Below are positions 7,768-16,700 of a stretch of 35,508 bases of DNA, piece after piece. Each line of letters begins with the position of its first letter. Position 1 is the stretch's first letter. The notes beneath the pieces are model-generated. The model had not been told where the DNA came from. It saw only the letters and a program-made list of their open reading frames with translations, and did not search any database. The position numbers and the translations under genes are program-made. Source of the stretch: Gilvimarinus agarilyticus (GTDB lineage: Bacteria > Pseudomonadota > Gammaproteobacteria > Pseudomonadales > Cellvibrionaceae); assembly GCF_000832015.1 (NCBI RefSeq), contig NZ_JXCJ01000001.1, forward strand, positions 1,165,759 through 1,201,266, written 5' to 3'.

Positions 7768-7799
7768 TATAGTCCTAAAAACTATAAGGTTGCTTATAG
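7768..7799. repeat. Overlapping inverted repeats in the kdgK-uxaC region
   Basis: A perfect seven-base inverted repeat CTATAAG (7782-7788) and CTTATAG (7793-7799) is separated by four bases. It overlaps a second one, TATAGT (7768-7773) with ACTATA (7781-7786). The arms are AT-rich and have no T tract, so an operator is more likely than a terminator. Confidence 0.5.
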
Positions 7800-7876
7800 G
7801 CGTCGTATGATATTGCTTCAGTACGCGGCAGCCTTGCTCTGAATCCATTACGCCCGAGGGGTAATGAATGGCGCCA

Positions 7877-7908
7877 TTGACATAGGCGCAGACATTTGTA
7901 ACTATAAA
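7877..7908 (+). promoter_or_regulatory. Possible promoter of uxaC-uxuB-pectinesterase
   Basis: A perfect TTGACA (7877-7882) is followed by TATAAA (7903-7908). The 20-base spacer is longer than the usual 17. An alternative -10 (AACTAT, 7900-7905) gives 17 bases but matches poorly. The operator-like ATTGGTCATACC begins immediately downstream, where a repressor would block initiation. Confidence 0.35.
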
Positions 7909-7920
7909 TTGGTCATACCT
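7908..7920 (+). promoter_or_regulatory. Candidate UxuR/ExuR-like operator, uxaC side
   Basis: ATTGGTCATACCT is the closest match in the window to the TTGGT-N-ACCAA operators of hexuronate GntR regulators, with TTGGT and ACC spaced like the consensus. It abuts the proposed uxaC promoter, 72 bases before the start codon. Confidence 0.45.
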
Positions 7921-7941
7921 TAGTGCGTAAAAATCCTACAG

Positions 7942-7955
7942 CTGGTCAGGCTGAT
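7942..7955 (+). promoter_or_regulatory. Candidate TGGTCAGG operator half-site, uxaC leader
   Basis: CTGGTCAGGCTGAT carries the TGGTCAGG core shared with 1774-1781 and 7698-7705. It lies about 38 bases upstream of the uxaC start. The second arm is poor, so it may act only as an auxiliary site. Confidence 0.35.
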
Positions 7956-7992
7956 TTTTGCCCAACCTTTTAACAACGGTAATAATATCATC

Positions 7993-9408
7993 ATGAGTGC
8001 ACTGAATTTACACCCAGATCGTCTGTTTCCTGCCGATGAAACTACCCGCGCTATCGCGCGTCGACTCTATCAAGAAGTTAAGAGCCTGCCAATTGTTAGC
8101 CCGCATGGTCATACCGACCCGAGCTGGTTTGCTGAGAATCAGCCGTTTGGTAACCCGGCTGACTTATTAATCAAGCCTGACCACTACGTGTTTCGTATGC
8201 TCTACAGCTTGGGGGTATCGCTACCGTCACTGGGGGTGCCCAGTAAGTCCGGTATCGCGGTAGAGCAAGACCCACAAAAAATTTGGCGCTTGTTTGCCGA
8301 CCACTACTGGGCATTTCGCGGCACGCCTTCACGTATGTGGCTCGATTATGTTTTTAAAGAAGTCTTCGAGCTGGATCAGGTGTTAAGTGCTGATACGGCC
8401 GACACTTACTATGAGCGCATTAACAGCTACTTGCAAAAGCCCGAGTTTTTGCCGCGCTCGCTGATGGAAAATTTCAATATCGAATATCTGGCCACCACCG
8501 AGTCGCCACTGGACGACTTGCGCCACCACAAAAAAATCCGCGAGAGTGGCTGGGGAGGTGGCGTCATCACCGCATATCGCCCCGACCCTTTGGTTGACCC
8601 CGACTTTGAAGGCTTTGCTGTAAACGTGGCCAAGCTGGGGGAAATTACCGGTGAAGATACCAATACCTGGTCTGGTTATTTAGCGGCCTTGATGAACCGA
8701 CGTGAATATTTTAAATCGTTTGGTGCGACCTCCACCGATCACGGTCACCCGACGGCCACCACCTCAGATTTGTCGGTTGCCGAGTGTGAAGCGCTGTTTG
8801 CCAAAGCGTTGGCCGGTAAATGTACGGCGGCGGAGGCCGAGCAGTTCCGTGGGCAAATGCTGACAGAAATGGCCGGCATGAGCATCCAAGATGGCTTGGT
8901 GATGCAGATTCATCCAGGCTCGTTCCGCAACCACAATCCCAATGTGTTTCGCGATTTTGGCCGCGATAAAGGGGCTGACATTCCGTCGCAAACCGAGTAC
9001 GTCAACGCGTTAAAGCCCTTGCTGGATAAGTACGGTAACGATACCCGTTTGTCGATTATTGTCTTTACGCTGGATGAGACCGTATACAGTCGCGAGTTAG
9101 CTCCGCTGGCGGGGCATTACCCCGTGCTTAAGTTGGGCCCCTCGTGGTGGTTCCACGATAGCCCGGAAGGGATGCGTCGTTTCCGCGAGCAAATTACCGA
9201 AACGGCCGGCTTTTATAACACCGTTGGCTTTAACGATGATACTCGCGCATTTCTGTCGATCCCGGCGCGTCACGATGTGGCTCGTCGTATGGACTGTAAC
9301 TTTTTGGCGCGTCTGGTGGCCGAACATCGTTTACCAGAAGACGAAGCCCGTGAAGTGGCAATCGATCTAACGTACAAACTTGTTAAGCAAGCTTACAAGC
9401 TCGACTAA
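7993..9408 (+). CDS. uxaC: Glucuronate/galacturonate isomerase
   Basis: A 471-residue protein of normal UxaC length. The metal-binding SPHGHTDP motif (His38, His40) is near the N-terminus, followed by segments typical of the amidohydrolase-fold uronate isomerases (SGYLAALMNRREYFKSFGATSTDHGHPT, shown in part; QIHPGSFRNHN; LKLGPSWWF). It interconverts D-glucuronate with D-fructuronate and D-galacturonate with D-tagaturonate in the cytoplasm, the first step for saturated uronates. It opens an operon: the next gene starts nine bases after the stop, with AAGGA between them. Confidence 0.96.
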   Translation: MSALNLHPDRLFPADETTRAIARRLYQEVKSLPIVSPHGHTDPSWFAENQPFGNPADLLIKPDHYVFRMLYSLGVSLPSLGVPSKSGIAVEQDPQKIWRLFADHYWAFRGTPSRMWLDYVFKEVFELDQVLSADTADTYYERINSYLQKPEFLPRSLMENFNIEYLATTESPLDDLRHHKKIRESGWGGGVITAYRPDPLVDPDFEGFAVNVAKLGEITGEDTNTWSGYLAALMNRREYFKSFGATSTDHGHPTATTSDLSVAECEALFAKALAGKCTAAEAEQFRGQMLTEMAGMSIQDGLVMQIHPGSFRNHNPNVFRDFGRDKGADIPSQTEYVNALKPLLDKYGNDTRLSIIVFTLDETVYSRELAPLAGHYPVLKLGPSWWFHDSPEGMRRFREQITETAGFYNTVGFNDDTRAFLSIPARHDVARRMDCNFLARLVAEHRLPEDEAREVAIDLTYKLVKQAYKLD

Positions 9409-9417
9409 GGAATTTTC

Positions 9418-10890
9418 ATGCAGCGCTTAAATAATCAAACGCTCGCGAATATCGCGGGCGTAGCTAGCACACCCAGTTACGATCGAGCGAACAGCAACGC
9501 CGGAATTGTTCACTTGGGTATAGGCGCGTTTCATCGCGCCCATCAGGCGTGGTACACCGAGGCTTTGCTGAATAGGGGAGCCGCGGGTTGGCAGATCATC
9601 GGGGCGAGTTTGCGCTCGCCCACCGTTAAAGATCAGCTGGCCACGCAGGATGGTTTGTATACCATTGTTGAACGCGGCCCGGAGGGTGAGAAGTTTCAGG
9701 TGGTCGGCGCGGTTAAAGATGTGCTGGTGGGGCCCGAGTCTCCGGCGAGCTTGTTGTCAGTTATGGCTGATGCTCAGATTAAAATCGTGTCCTTAACCGT
9801 GACCGAAAAAGGTTATTGCCACGATCCGGCCAGTGGCAATCTAAATCTTAGCAATGCCGATATCAAACACGATTTGGCGAACCCTAACGCACCTAAATCG
9901 GCCATAGGTTTTATTGTTGCAGCACTCGATGCCCGGCGCCAAGCGGGTGTCGATAGCTTTACGGTATTAAGCTGCGATAACTTACCCAACAACGGCGAAG
10001 TGTTAGAGAAAGTCACTTTGCAGTATGCCGAGCAGGTCAGCGCTGAGTTGGCGGCTTGGATTCGCGCCAACACGACATTTCCGTGCACCATGATTGATCG
10101 CATTGTGCCCGCTACCACCGACGCCGATCGGCAGGAGCTGGAGGGTAAGCTTGGGCTGCGCGATGAAGGTATGGTGTTGGCCGAGCCCTTTAGTCAGTGG
10201 GTGATTGAAGATAAGTTTTGCTCTGACCGGCCCGCCTGGGAGGATGTTGGCGCGTTACTGGTAGACGATGTCCACGTCTATGAAATCATGAAGCTTCGGC
10301 TGCTAAATGGCAGTCACTCTCTGCTGGCTTACTGTGGTTATCTGGCCGGTTTTGATTACGTCAGCGAGGTTATGCGCGAGCCGGTGCTGGCTCAGCTGTG
10401 TCAACGCTTTATGGATCGAGAAGTGAGCCAAACTCTGACAGTGCCCGCGGGATTTGATATGGAGCACTACAAGGTAGAGCTGCGCGAACGATTTGCCAAC
10501 CCGGGTTTAAAACACCGCACCTGGCAAATTGCGATGGATGGCTCGCAGAAAATTCCCCAGCGCTGGCTGCAAACATTGCAGGCGCAGCTAGAGGGTGAAG
10601 GCAATATCGACCTTTTGTGTCTTGCGCTAGCGGCGTGGATTCGGTACGTATCTGGCGTTGATGAAAAAGGCGAAGCCATTGATGTGCAAGATCCACTCGC
10701 CTCTGAGTTAAAAGCGCTGTGCGACGCCAGTGATACACCGGAGGCAACCGTTCGCGCCGTCCTTAACGTCAAAGAGGTGTTTGGTGAGAGCTTGGCATGC
10801 AACGAGAAAGTACTGGCGGCTACCACCCAATGGCTGACGCGTATCAGCGAGCAGGGCGTTTTAGGTGCACTAAAAGCTGAGTTAGTCTAA
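9418..10890 (+). CDS. uxuB: Fructuronate reductase / D-mannonate oxidoreductase (UxuB-like)
   Basis: A 490-residue long-chain polyol dehydrogenase (mannitol dehydrogenase family). The Rossmann segment IVHLGIGAFHRAHQA is at 30-44. SLTVTEKGYCHDPASG (about 125-140), FPCTMIDRIVPATT (221-234) and MKLRLLNGSHS (291-301, with the conserved Lys292, Asn297 and His300) closely follow E. coli UxuB. It would reduce D-fructuronate to D-mannonate with NADH. The resemblance is to UxuB rather than to the tagaturonate reductase UxaB, which is notable because pectin yields mainly galacturonate. UxuA, the next enzyme, is not in the window. The stop codon overlaps the start of the pectinesterase gene (TAATG). Confidence 0.9.
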   Translation: MQRLNNQTLANIAGVASTPSYDRANSNAGIVHLGIGAFHRAHQAWYTEALLNRGAAGWQIIGASLRSPTVKDQLATQDGLYTIVERGPEGEKFQVVGAVKDVLVGPESPASLLSVMADAQIKIVSLTVTEKGYCHDPASGNLNLSNADIKHDLANPNAPKSAIGFIVAALDARRQAGVDSFTVLSCDNLPNNGEVLEKVTLQYAEQVSAELAAWIRANTTFPCTMIDRIVPATTDADRQELEGKLGLRDEGMVLAEPFSQWVIEDKFCSDRPAWEDVGALLVDDVHVYEIMKLRLLNGSHSLLAYCGYLAGFDYVSEVMREPVLAQLCQRFMDREVSQTLTVPAGFDMEHYKVELRERFANPGLKHRTWQIAMDGSQKIPQRWLQTLQAQLEGEGNIDLLCLALAAWIRYVSGVDEKGEAIDVQDPLASELKALCDASDTPEATVRAVLNVKEVFGESLACNEKVLAATTQWLTRISEQGVLGALKAELV

Positions 10891-12074
10891 TGGTTTGGGG
10901 GCGTCGATCACTAGGACAAGTTAACGTCGGCTGGTCTAGAGTTGCTCAGTTTGTGTTGGTGATTGCGGTGATGTTAGTGGGGGTGGACTTGGCGCGAGCC
11001 GAGCCCGCCTACCATGCGCTGGTGTCGCCTGTGCCTGCCTCTGAGTTGACTGAAATTTCGGATCAGTACCGTAACGTACCTCGCTATGAGTCGGTAACAA
11101 AGGCGCTAGCCGCTGCGCCCAAAGCGGGGCGTTATCGTGTGGCTATTTGGCCCGGTGATTACTACGAGAAAATTACCATTCAGCGTGACAGTGTATCGCT
11201 GATTGGAATTCCCGCGAAAGATGCACTGCCCCGTATCCACTTTGACGCCTATGCCGGAATGGCATCACAGTATCACCGCGATGAATGGGGTACGCCCGGT
11301 TCGGCAACGGTAACCGTTAATGCGCGCGGTACGGTATTAAGCAACTTGCATATCGAAAATAGTTTTGACTTTCTGGCTAACGATGCACGGCCCAAAGATC
11401 ATCCTAACCGGGTGCGCCACTCACAGGCCGTGGCCTTATTGCTCGATATTGATAGCGACTTGACCTACGTTGAGCACTCCAGGATCGATGGCTTTCAAGA
11501 CACGGTATTTGCCGATGGGGGCCGGAGTTATTTTTATCAATCGCTAGTCAGCGGCAATGTTGATTTTATTTTTGGTGATGGCGTAGCCGTGTTTGAACAG
11601 TGCGAGATCGTATCGCGCGTGCGAGGCAAACACTTTGATGCCGGCGACATTCAAGGGCATGTGACGGCACCGTCTACCAATATTCAGCAACCATTTGGCT
11701 TGGTGTTTTTAGATTCTAAGCTAATTCGTGAGGCGGGCGTGCCGGACCAGAGCACCTCCCTGGGGCGGCCTTGGCACCCAACCACCACCTTTTCTGATGG
11801 TCGCTATGCCGACCCTGATGCAATAGGCTCCGCAATTTACGTTAATACCTGGATGGATGCACACATAACGCCCGACGGCTGGGCGAGTATGAGCGGCACT
11901 GCCCGTGATGGCACCAAGAGCCGGGTGTTTACGCCGGCCGAGTCGCGCTTTTACGAGAGCCATTCAGCAGGCCCCGGGGCTCTTCAAAGCTCAGGGCGGC
12001 GCACCTTGCCTGATGACAATGCACAAGAATTAGAAGCGTTTCTAGTGCGCTTTAAAAGCGAGTTTGACTTTTAA
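10890..12074 (+). CDS. Secreted pectinesterase, carbohydrate esterase family 8
   Basis: A 394-residue pectin methylesterase. A long signal peptide ends at ARA (residues 35-37). The CE8 active-site series is complete: Gln179 in SQAVAL, Asp204 in QDTVF, Asp225 in GNVDFIFGD, Arg293 and Trp295 in LGRPW, and Trp321. The enzyme removes methyl groups from homogalacturonan, giving pectate that the PL1 lyase can cut and releasing methanol. The ATG shares a base with the uxuB stop, so its translation is probably coupled to that of a cytoplasmic enzyme. No clear terminator was found after it. Confidence 0.93.
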   Translation: MVWGRRSLGQVNVGWSRVAQFVLVIAVMLVGVDLARAEPAYHALVSPVPASELTEISDQYRNVPRYESVTKALAAAPKAGRYRVAIWPGDYYEKITIQRDSVSLIGIPAKDALPRIHFDAYAGMASQYHRDEWGTPGSATVTVNARGTVLSNLHIENSFDFLANDARPKDHPNRVRHSQAVALLLDIDSDLTYVEHSRIDGFQDTVFADGGRSYFYQSLVSGNVDFIFGDGVAVFEQCEIVSRVRGKHFDAGDIQGHVTAPSTNIQQPFGLVFLDSKLIREAGVPDQSTSLGRPWHPTTTFSDGRYADPDAIGSAIYVNTWMDAHITPDGWASMSGTARDGTKSRVFTPAESRFYESHSAGPGALQSSGRRTLPDDNAQELEAFLVRFKSEFDF

Positions 12075-12156
12075 TCTGGCGCATCGAGGCCCTCCGTTCA
12101 CTTTTTCAATCCTTTTGCCTACGCCGCTGGTGTAACCTCGCCACTCGTCATCCTCG

Positions 12157-12162
12157 TATAAT
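12157..12162 (+). promoter_or_regulatory. Candidate -10 element for the DUF2789 gene
   Basis: A perfect TATAAT lies about 58 bases upstream of the ATG. The matching -35 region is weak, so this is tentative. Confidence 0.35.
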
Positions 12163-12219
12163 AGGTTTACAGTAAGGGTAGTTATACTTACCTCTCGAAT
12201 CACCGTATAGGAGCCGTTT

Positions 12220-12456
12220 ATGGAGTCGCCCGTCCACCCTTTGTCTGCATTGTTTGATCAGCTGGGGTTGCCCAGTAACCCTGAAGCGATTGAGCAATTT
12301 ATCGCGAGCCACCGGCCAATGGCCGCGGACGTTAAACTGGCTGACGCCCCGTTTTGGAGTGACAGCCAGCAACGTTTTTTGCAGCAAGCGATAAGCGATG
12401 ACGCCGACTGGGCCGAAGTTGTCGATGAGCTGGACGCCTTGCTGCGCCACGGATAA
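12220..12456 (+). CDS. DUF2789 family protein
   Basis: A 78-residue acidic, cytoplasmic protein recognised as DUF2789 from its opening (MESPVHPLSALFDQLGLPS) and the APFWSDSQQRFLQQAI segment. The family is a small one found mostly in gammaproteobacteria, and its function is unknown. TAGGAG, a good ribosome-binding site, lies just upstream of the ATG. Nothing in its context links it to pectin use, and it marks the left end of the non-pectin segment. Confidence 0.88.
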   Translation: MESPVHPLSALFDQLGLPSNPEAIEQFIASHRPMAADVKLADAPFWSDSQQRFLQQAISDDADWAEVVDELDALLRHG

Positions 12457-12593
12457 CCCGATTTGCTTACTCTTGTGAAATAACATTCTCCCCGAATCTC
12501 ATGGCTTATTATTGCTAAAGGAACTTTGCGCGCCACGCTTGCAGTAACTATGGTTAAAGCGTTGGTATCGATCATTCGCGTGAGGTACGGGTT

Positions 12594-13214
12594 ATGACTA
12601 CAGCAACAGTAATGCGTTTTACGGCAATTCCCATGGGCATGCTGGCTACGGCTGGTTTGCTTTTGGTGATGGCCACCCTGATTCAAACGGACTATGTCGC
12701 TATGGAGCCGCCTGAGTCGGTGACCATTGGCAAGATTGTTATGCCGGAGGCGGAGATTATCGTGGATTACGAGTCGCCCCTGGCCAGGCCTGAAGCGCCC
12801 CCGGCACCTCCCGAAATGCCCCTGATATCGACTGAGGTTCAAGTGGACCCAGCCGCGCCCACGGGCACCGGGGTACAGTTTACTGACCCGGTCGATAACA
12901 CGCTTAGTGTTGGCCTGGTACAACCGGGCGATTACTTGCCCATTGTTAAAGTCGCGCCGCAGTACCCGCGCACGGCTATTCGCCGCGGTTTAGAAGGAGA
13001 GGTTGTGGTCTCCTTTACGGTAACCCGCACGGGTGCAACACGGGATATTGCGGTGATCAGTGCGCATACTCTCGATGGTAATCCAACCAGCGTATTTAAC
13101 AGCGCGGCGATAAAAGCGGCCGAGCGATTTAAATACAAGCCCCGCATTGAAAATGGCGTACCACTGGAAGTGCACGGTGTGCAAAATCGCTTTATCTTTG
13201 AATTAGCCGAATAG
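12594..13214 (+). CDS. Energy transducer TonB
   Basis: A 206-residue TonB-type protein. It has one N-terminal membrane span (about 13-31), a proline-rich acidic stretch (62-76), and a TonB C-terminal domain (about 113-206) with APQYPRTAIRRGLEGEVVVSF (shown in two parts: APQYPRTAI at 121-129 and GLEGEVVVSF at 132-141) and FKYKPRIENG (179-188). It would link the ExbB/ExbD motor to TonB-dependent receptors such as the two in this window. The exbB and exbD genes are not adjacent, so it is an orphan tonB; which receptors it serves is unknown. The periplasmic spacer is short for a TonB. A strong terminator follows. Confidence 0.9.
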   Translation: MTTATVMRFTAIPMGMLATAGLLLVMATLIQTDYVAMEPPESVTIGKIVMPEAEIIVDYESPLARPEAPPAPPEMPLISTEVQVDPAAPTGTGVQFTDPVDNTLSVGLVQPGDYLPIVKVAPQYPRTAIRRGLEGEVVVSFTVTRTGATRDIAVISAHTLDGNPTSVFNSAAIKAAERFKYKPRIENGVPLEVHGVQNRFIFELAE

Positions 13215-13239
13215 ACGGTATTAATACTCATACCCTCCT

Positions 13240-13266
13240 GCCGACCAATCGCTGGTCGGCTTTTTT
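13240..13266 (+). terminator. Rho-independent terminator after tonB
   Basis: A perfect eight-base stem, GCCGACCA (13240-13247) with TGGTCGGC (13253-13260), is followed by six T residues. Confidence 0.93.
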
Positions 13267-13420
13267 GTTTTCCCGCTTGGTTGAAATACGACGCTCCATT
13301 TATTTCTCCGCTCTTATTGTGTTTGCCCCTCCGGCTATTACGCGTACCGCTTTTCGTTAGATTGGGCTGGCAGGGCGACAGTACGGACATCACAGCCCGT
13401 TAATACTCGTTCTATTTGGT

Positions 13421-13426
13421 TATAAT
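13421..13426 (+). promoter_or_regulatory. Candidate -10 element for the giant dehydrogenase gene
   Basis: A perfect TATAAT preceded by TTTGGT. No good -35 is seen at 17 bases. If used, the mRNA would have a leader of about 360 bases. Confidence 0.3.
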
Positions 13427-13579
13427 TTGATCTCAGTAACGTCATGTAAAGCGTCGGGAATAAGGCTAATAAAACCGTCCGCGACTGAGCTTGTCTCTCG
13501 TTAATTGTTGTGTGAGCGGTTTCTCATTCTGGCCGATAAGCGGCCTTGGCTATTTTGTCAGGCGTAGGTGCTAAGTCTT

Positions 13580-13610
13580 TGAAACGGCCACGCTTTTAAG
13601 TGTCGTTTCA
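13580..13610. repeat. Inverted repeat in the leader of the giant gene
   Basis: TGAAACG (13580-13586) is mirrored by CGTTTCA (13604-13610). Inside these, CAC (13589-13591) is mirrored by GTG (13600-13602), giving a nested dyad about 180 bases before the start codon. It could be an operator or an RNA hairpin. There is no T tract, so it is not a terminator. Confidence 0.45.
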
Positions 13611-13791
13611 GTTCCGCTAGGGGTTGGTGCTGATATTTACCATGGCGGATATCGCAAAGCCGCTCGTCTTGAGTGTCAGGTCTATGCGCCCGGTTTTAGT
13701 GGGGCGCGACAAAAGCAATAACAACACTATTGCGCAACGAGTGAGAGCCACACAGGGAAGCGCGCAAAGCAATCGCACTGGAGAACACAAT

Positions 13792-16700
13792 ATGAAGAAG
13801 CCAGATAAATACTCTGACGCGACGGGGGCGCTGTCGCGTTGCAGTCGTATAGGATGGAAATCGTTGCTTGGCGCTTGTGCGCTTATGTCCCTAGGCGCCA
13901 CTACTGCATTTGCTCAGTCGTCGCCCACCGAAGATGACTTTCAGCGCCAGGTGGTTGCGGAAAACCTCGACCTGCCGATGGAGTTTGAAATCTCTCAGGA
14001 TGGGCGTGTGTTTATCGCCAGTAAATGTGGCGCTCTTTACGCGTGGAATATTGACAATGGCACGCCCACCCAAACCGATACAGTGCCCAATGTGCGCTGC
14101 GCGTTTGAAGATGGCTTGCTGAGTGTTGCGCTAGACCCTAACTTTACGCAAAACAATTACATTTACTTTCAGTACACCTCGCCCGGCAGTATCACACGGG
14201 TTTCACGCTTTACGGTTAACGCCGACAACTCGCTTGACCACAACTCCGAGTCGATTTTACTGCAGTGGATCACCGGCGATGAAGCGCACGGCCACATGGG
14301 TGGCTCCATGCAGTTTGATACAGCCGGAAATTTAATTATTACTACCGGCGACAATAAGGCCGCGGGTGGTTATTTTCAGCCCTCGGCACAGGGCACCTCG
14401 GGTAATACCAATGATTTACGCGGTAAAGTGCTGCGTATTACCCCCACTGCTAACGGGGGTTTTACCATCCCGGCGGGCAACTTATTTACAGGCGACGCGC
14501 TGCATCGGCCCGAAATTTACGCCATGGGTTTTCGCAACCCCTTTCGCTTGAATGTGGATCCGCAAACCGGTTGCTTGTACGTTGGCGACATTGGTCCAGA
14601 TGCTTCGGCCGATAGTGCCGAGGGCCCGGGCGGCTTAGATGAACTGAACGAGATATGCAGCTCGGGTAACTACGGCTGGCCTTATATTATCGGCTACAAC
14701 CAGCCGTACGCAGGGTTTGACCCCAATAATATTGTGAACAACGCCTCGGATAATACTGGCGCGACTAACTTGCCAAGCTCAACGGGTGCCATTTGGACTG
14801 TTCGCCACCAGGCCACTATGGCCGGCCCGGTATACCGCTACGATGAAAGCATCGAAAGCGAGTTTAAACTGCCTCCTTACTACAGCGGTAAATTGATTTT
14901 TTGGGACTTTAACAGCAGTCGCTTTTCGGTGCTCGACCCTGCATCTGGTAGCAATCCGCCGGTGGCCGAAGACTTCCCGTTGAATACCGCCGGGTTTCAG
15001 GGGGCGATCGATGTTGAGCTAGACCCGCGCACGCACCAGCTCTACGTGCTGCAGTGGGGCTCGGGCTGTTGTGATAAAGAGCCATATGGTGGCGGTGCGC
15101 TCTATCGCTTTGACTATGTGGGCGATCGTGATGACGGCCCTTTGCTGCCTGTGGTTAGCGCCTGGGCCAGCAGCGAAACCGGCGGCAACTTAGCGATGGA
15201 CGCGTTTGATGGCGATCTCGATGCCACCCGTTGGGAAAGTGAAGCCTCTGACCCGCAGTGGCTAAAAGCCGAGCTCGATCAAAGCTCTGTCATCAGTACC
15301 ATTAAAATTAAATGGGAAGGCGCTTACAGTGCGCGCTATGTGCTGGAGGGCTCAAACGATGACGTCAACTGGGATATGTTGGCGCAAGAGCTAAACGGTG
15401 TTGGCGGTACGGCATTGCATATTATTGAAAACACCAATGCCTATCGTTACGTACGTTTAACCAGCACCCAGCGTGGTACCGGCTATGGCCACTCGCTATT
15501 TGAAATGCAAATGTTCGGTGCCGAGGGCGATGAGCCCGAGCAATGCGAGCCGACAGGCTTTGCCTACCTGAATATGCCTTGCAAGTTGGACGCAAATTTT
15601 ACCAATGTGCCAACGCTGTTGTCGCAAACCGGTGTCTTTAGCGATACCGCCAATATGGTGCCGACACAAAATTTGATTTCATTTAAACCCAACACCAAAC
15701 TCTGGTCGGATCGAGCGCTTAAATCGCGCTGGATCTCACTGCCAACCGGCACACAAATTGGCTGGGATGAAAAAGAGTTTTGGGAGTTTCCGGCCGGTAC
15801 CGTGGCGGTGAAACATTTTGAGTTGCCGTTGGTGGGCGATGATGGCGCGGTGACCAAGCGTCTGGAAACACGTCTGATCGTGATGCAGCAAAACGGTAAG
15901 GTCTATGGCCTGACCTATAAATGGCGTGCCGATAACAGCGATGCTGACTTGCTGACCACCGAGGTGTTGGAAGACATCGATGTGGTTGATACCAACGGTA
16001 ATAGCTGGACGCAAACCTGGGCTTATCCAAGCCCGACTCAGTGTATTGATTGCCATAATGCCGGCTCTAGCCAAATCCTGGGTATGAGCACGCGTCAGTT
16101 AAACAGCGACTACGCTTACGCCGGCGGAAGTGAAAATCAGCTGGTTCACTTTAACAATATGAACCTCTTTAACCCGGGCTTTAATAATGCGCAGGTAGAT
16201 ACTTTTGATCGCATGGTGGCGATTGATGATACCAGTGCCAGCTTAGAGACGCGGGTCAAGTCGTACCTCGATGCTAACTGTGCCCATTGCCATGGTACCG
16301 GTAACGGTGGTTCGCAATGGGATGCACGCTTTAATACGCCGCTTGCCAATATGCAGGTTGTCAGCGAGTTAACCACCGGCATTCGCAACTACGAAAACTA
16401 TTATGGAATAGCCGATGCCGAAGTGGTTACCCCCGGTGCACCCCATCAGTCGGTATTGTTTATTCGCGATAAGAGCGAAGACCCGGATGATCGTATGCCG
16501 CCTATCGGGCGGGCGCTGGAGCACACAGCGTACATCGATGTGTTAGAACAGTGGATTAACTCGCTCGAAGGCGGCCAAGACACAGGCGTACGTTTGTTGT
16601 CCGACGGTGCAACCGCGCAGGCATCATCGGTACAGGACGCATTCGTTGCTGACTTTGCAACCGATGGCGACCCGACAACGCGCTGGTCGAGCCTGGCCGA

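Larger units (their letters stand above)
7611..7992. other. Divergent regulatory region between kdgK and uxaC
   Basis: About 380 bases with no gene. It contains three TGGTC-type operator candidates (7696, 7908, 7942), overlapping inverted repeats at 7768-7799 and a TTGACA at 7877-7882. Its size and the number of dyads suggest control of kdgK and uxaC-uxuB-pectinesterase by more than one signal. Confidence 0.6.
13267..13791. other. Long leader/intergenic region upstream of the giant dehydrogenase gene
   Basis: About 525 bases with no convincing gene. The same frame as the downstream gene is open from an ATG-less stretch starting near 13624, but the true start is at 13792. The region holds a perfect TATAAT at 13421-13426 and an inverted repeat at 13580-13610. 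Confidence 0.5.

Noticed and set aside
13580-13610. KdgR box (TGAAAC...GTTTCA)
   Set aside because: The half-sites resemble KdgR arms, but the 17-base spacing is far larger than in known KdgR operators, so it is reported only as an inverted repeat.
13624-13791. Longer N-terminus for the giant dehydrogenase gene
   Set aside because: The extra 56 residues would precede a complete signal peptide, and the ATG at 13792 has a well-placed GGAG.
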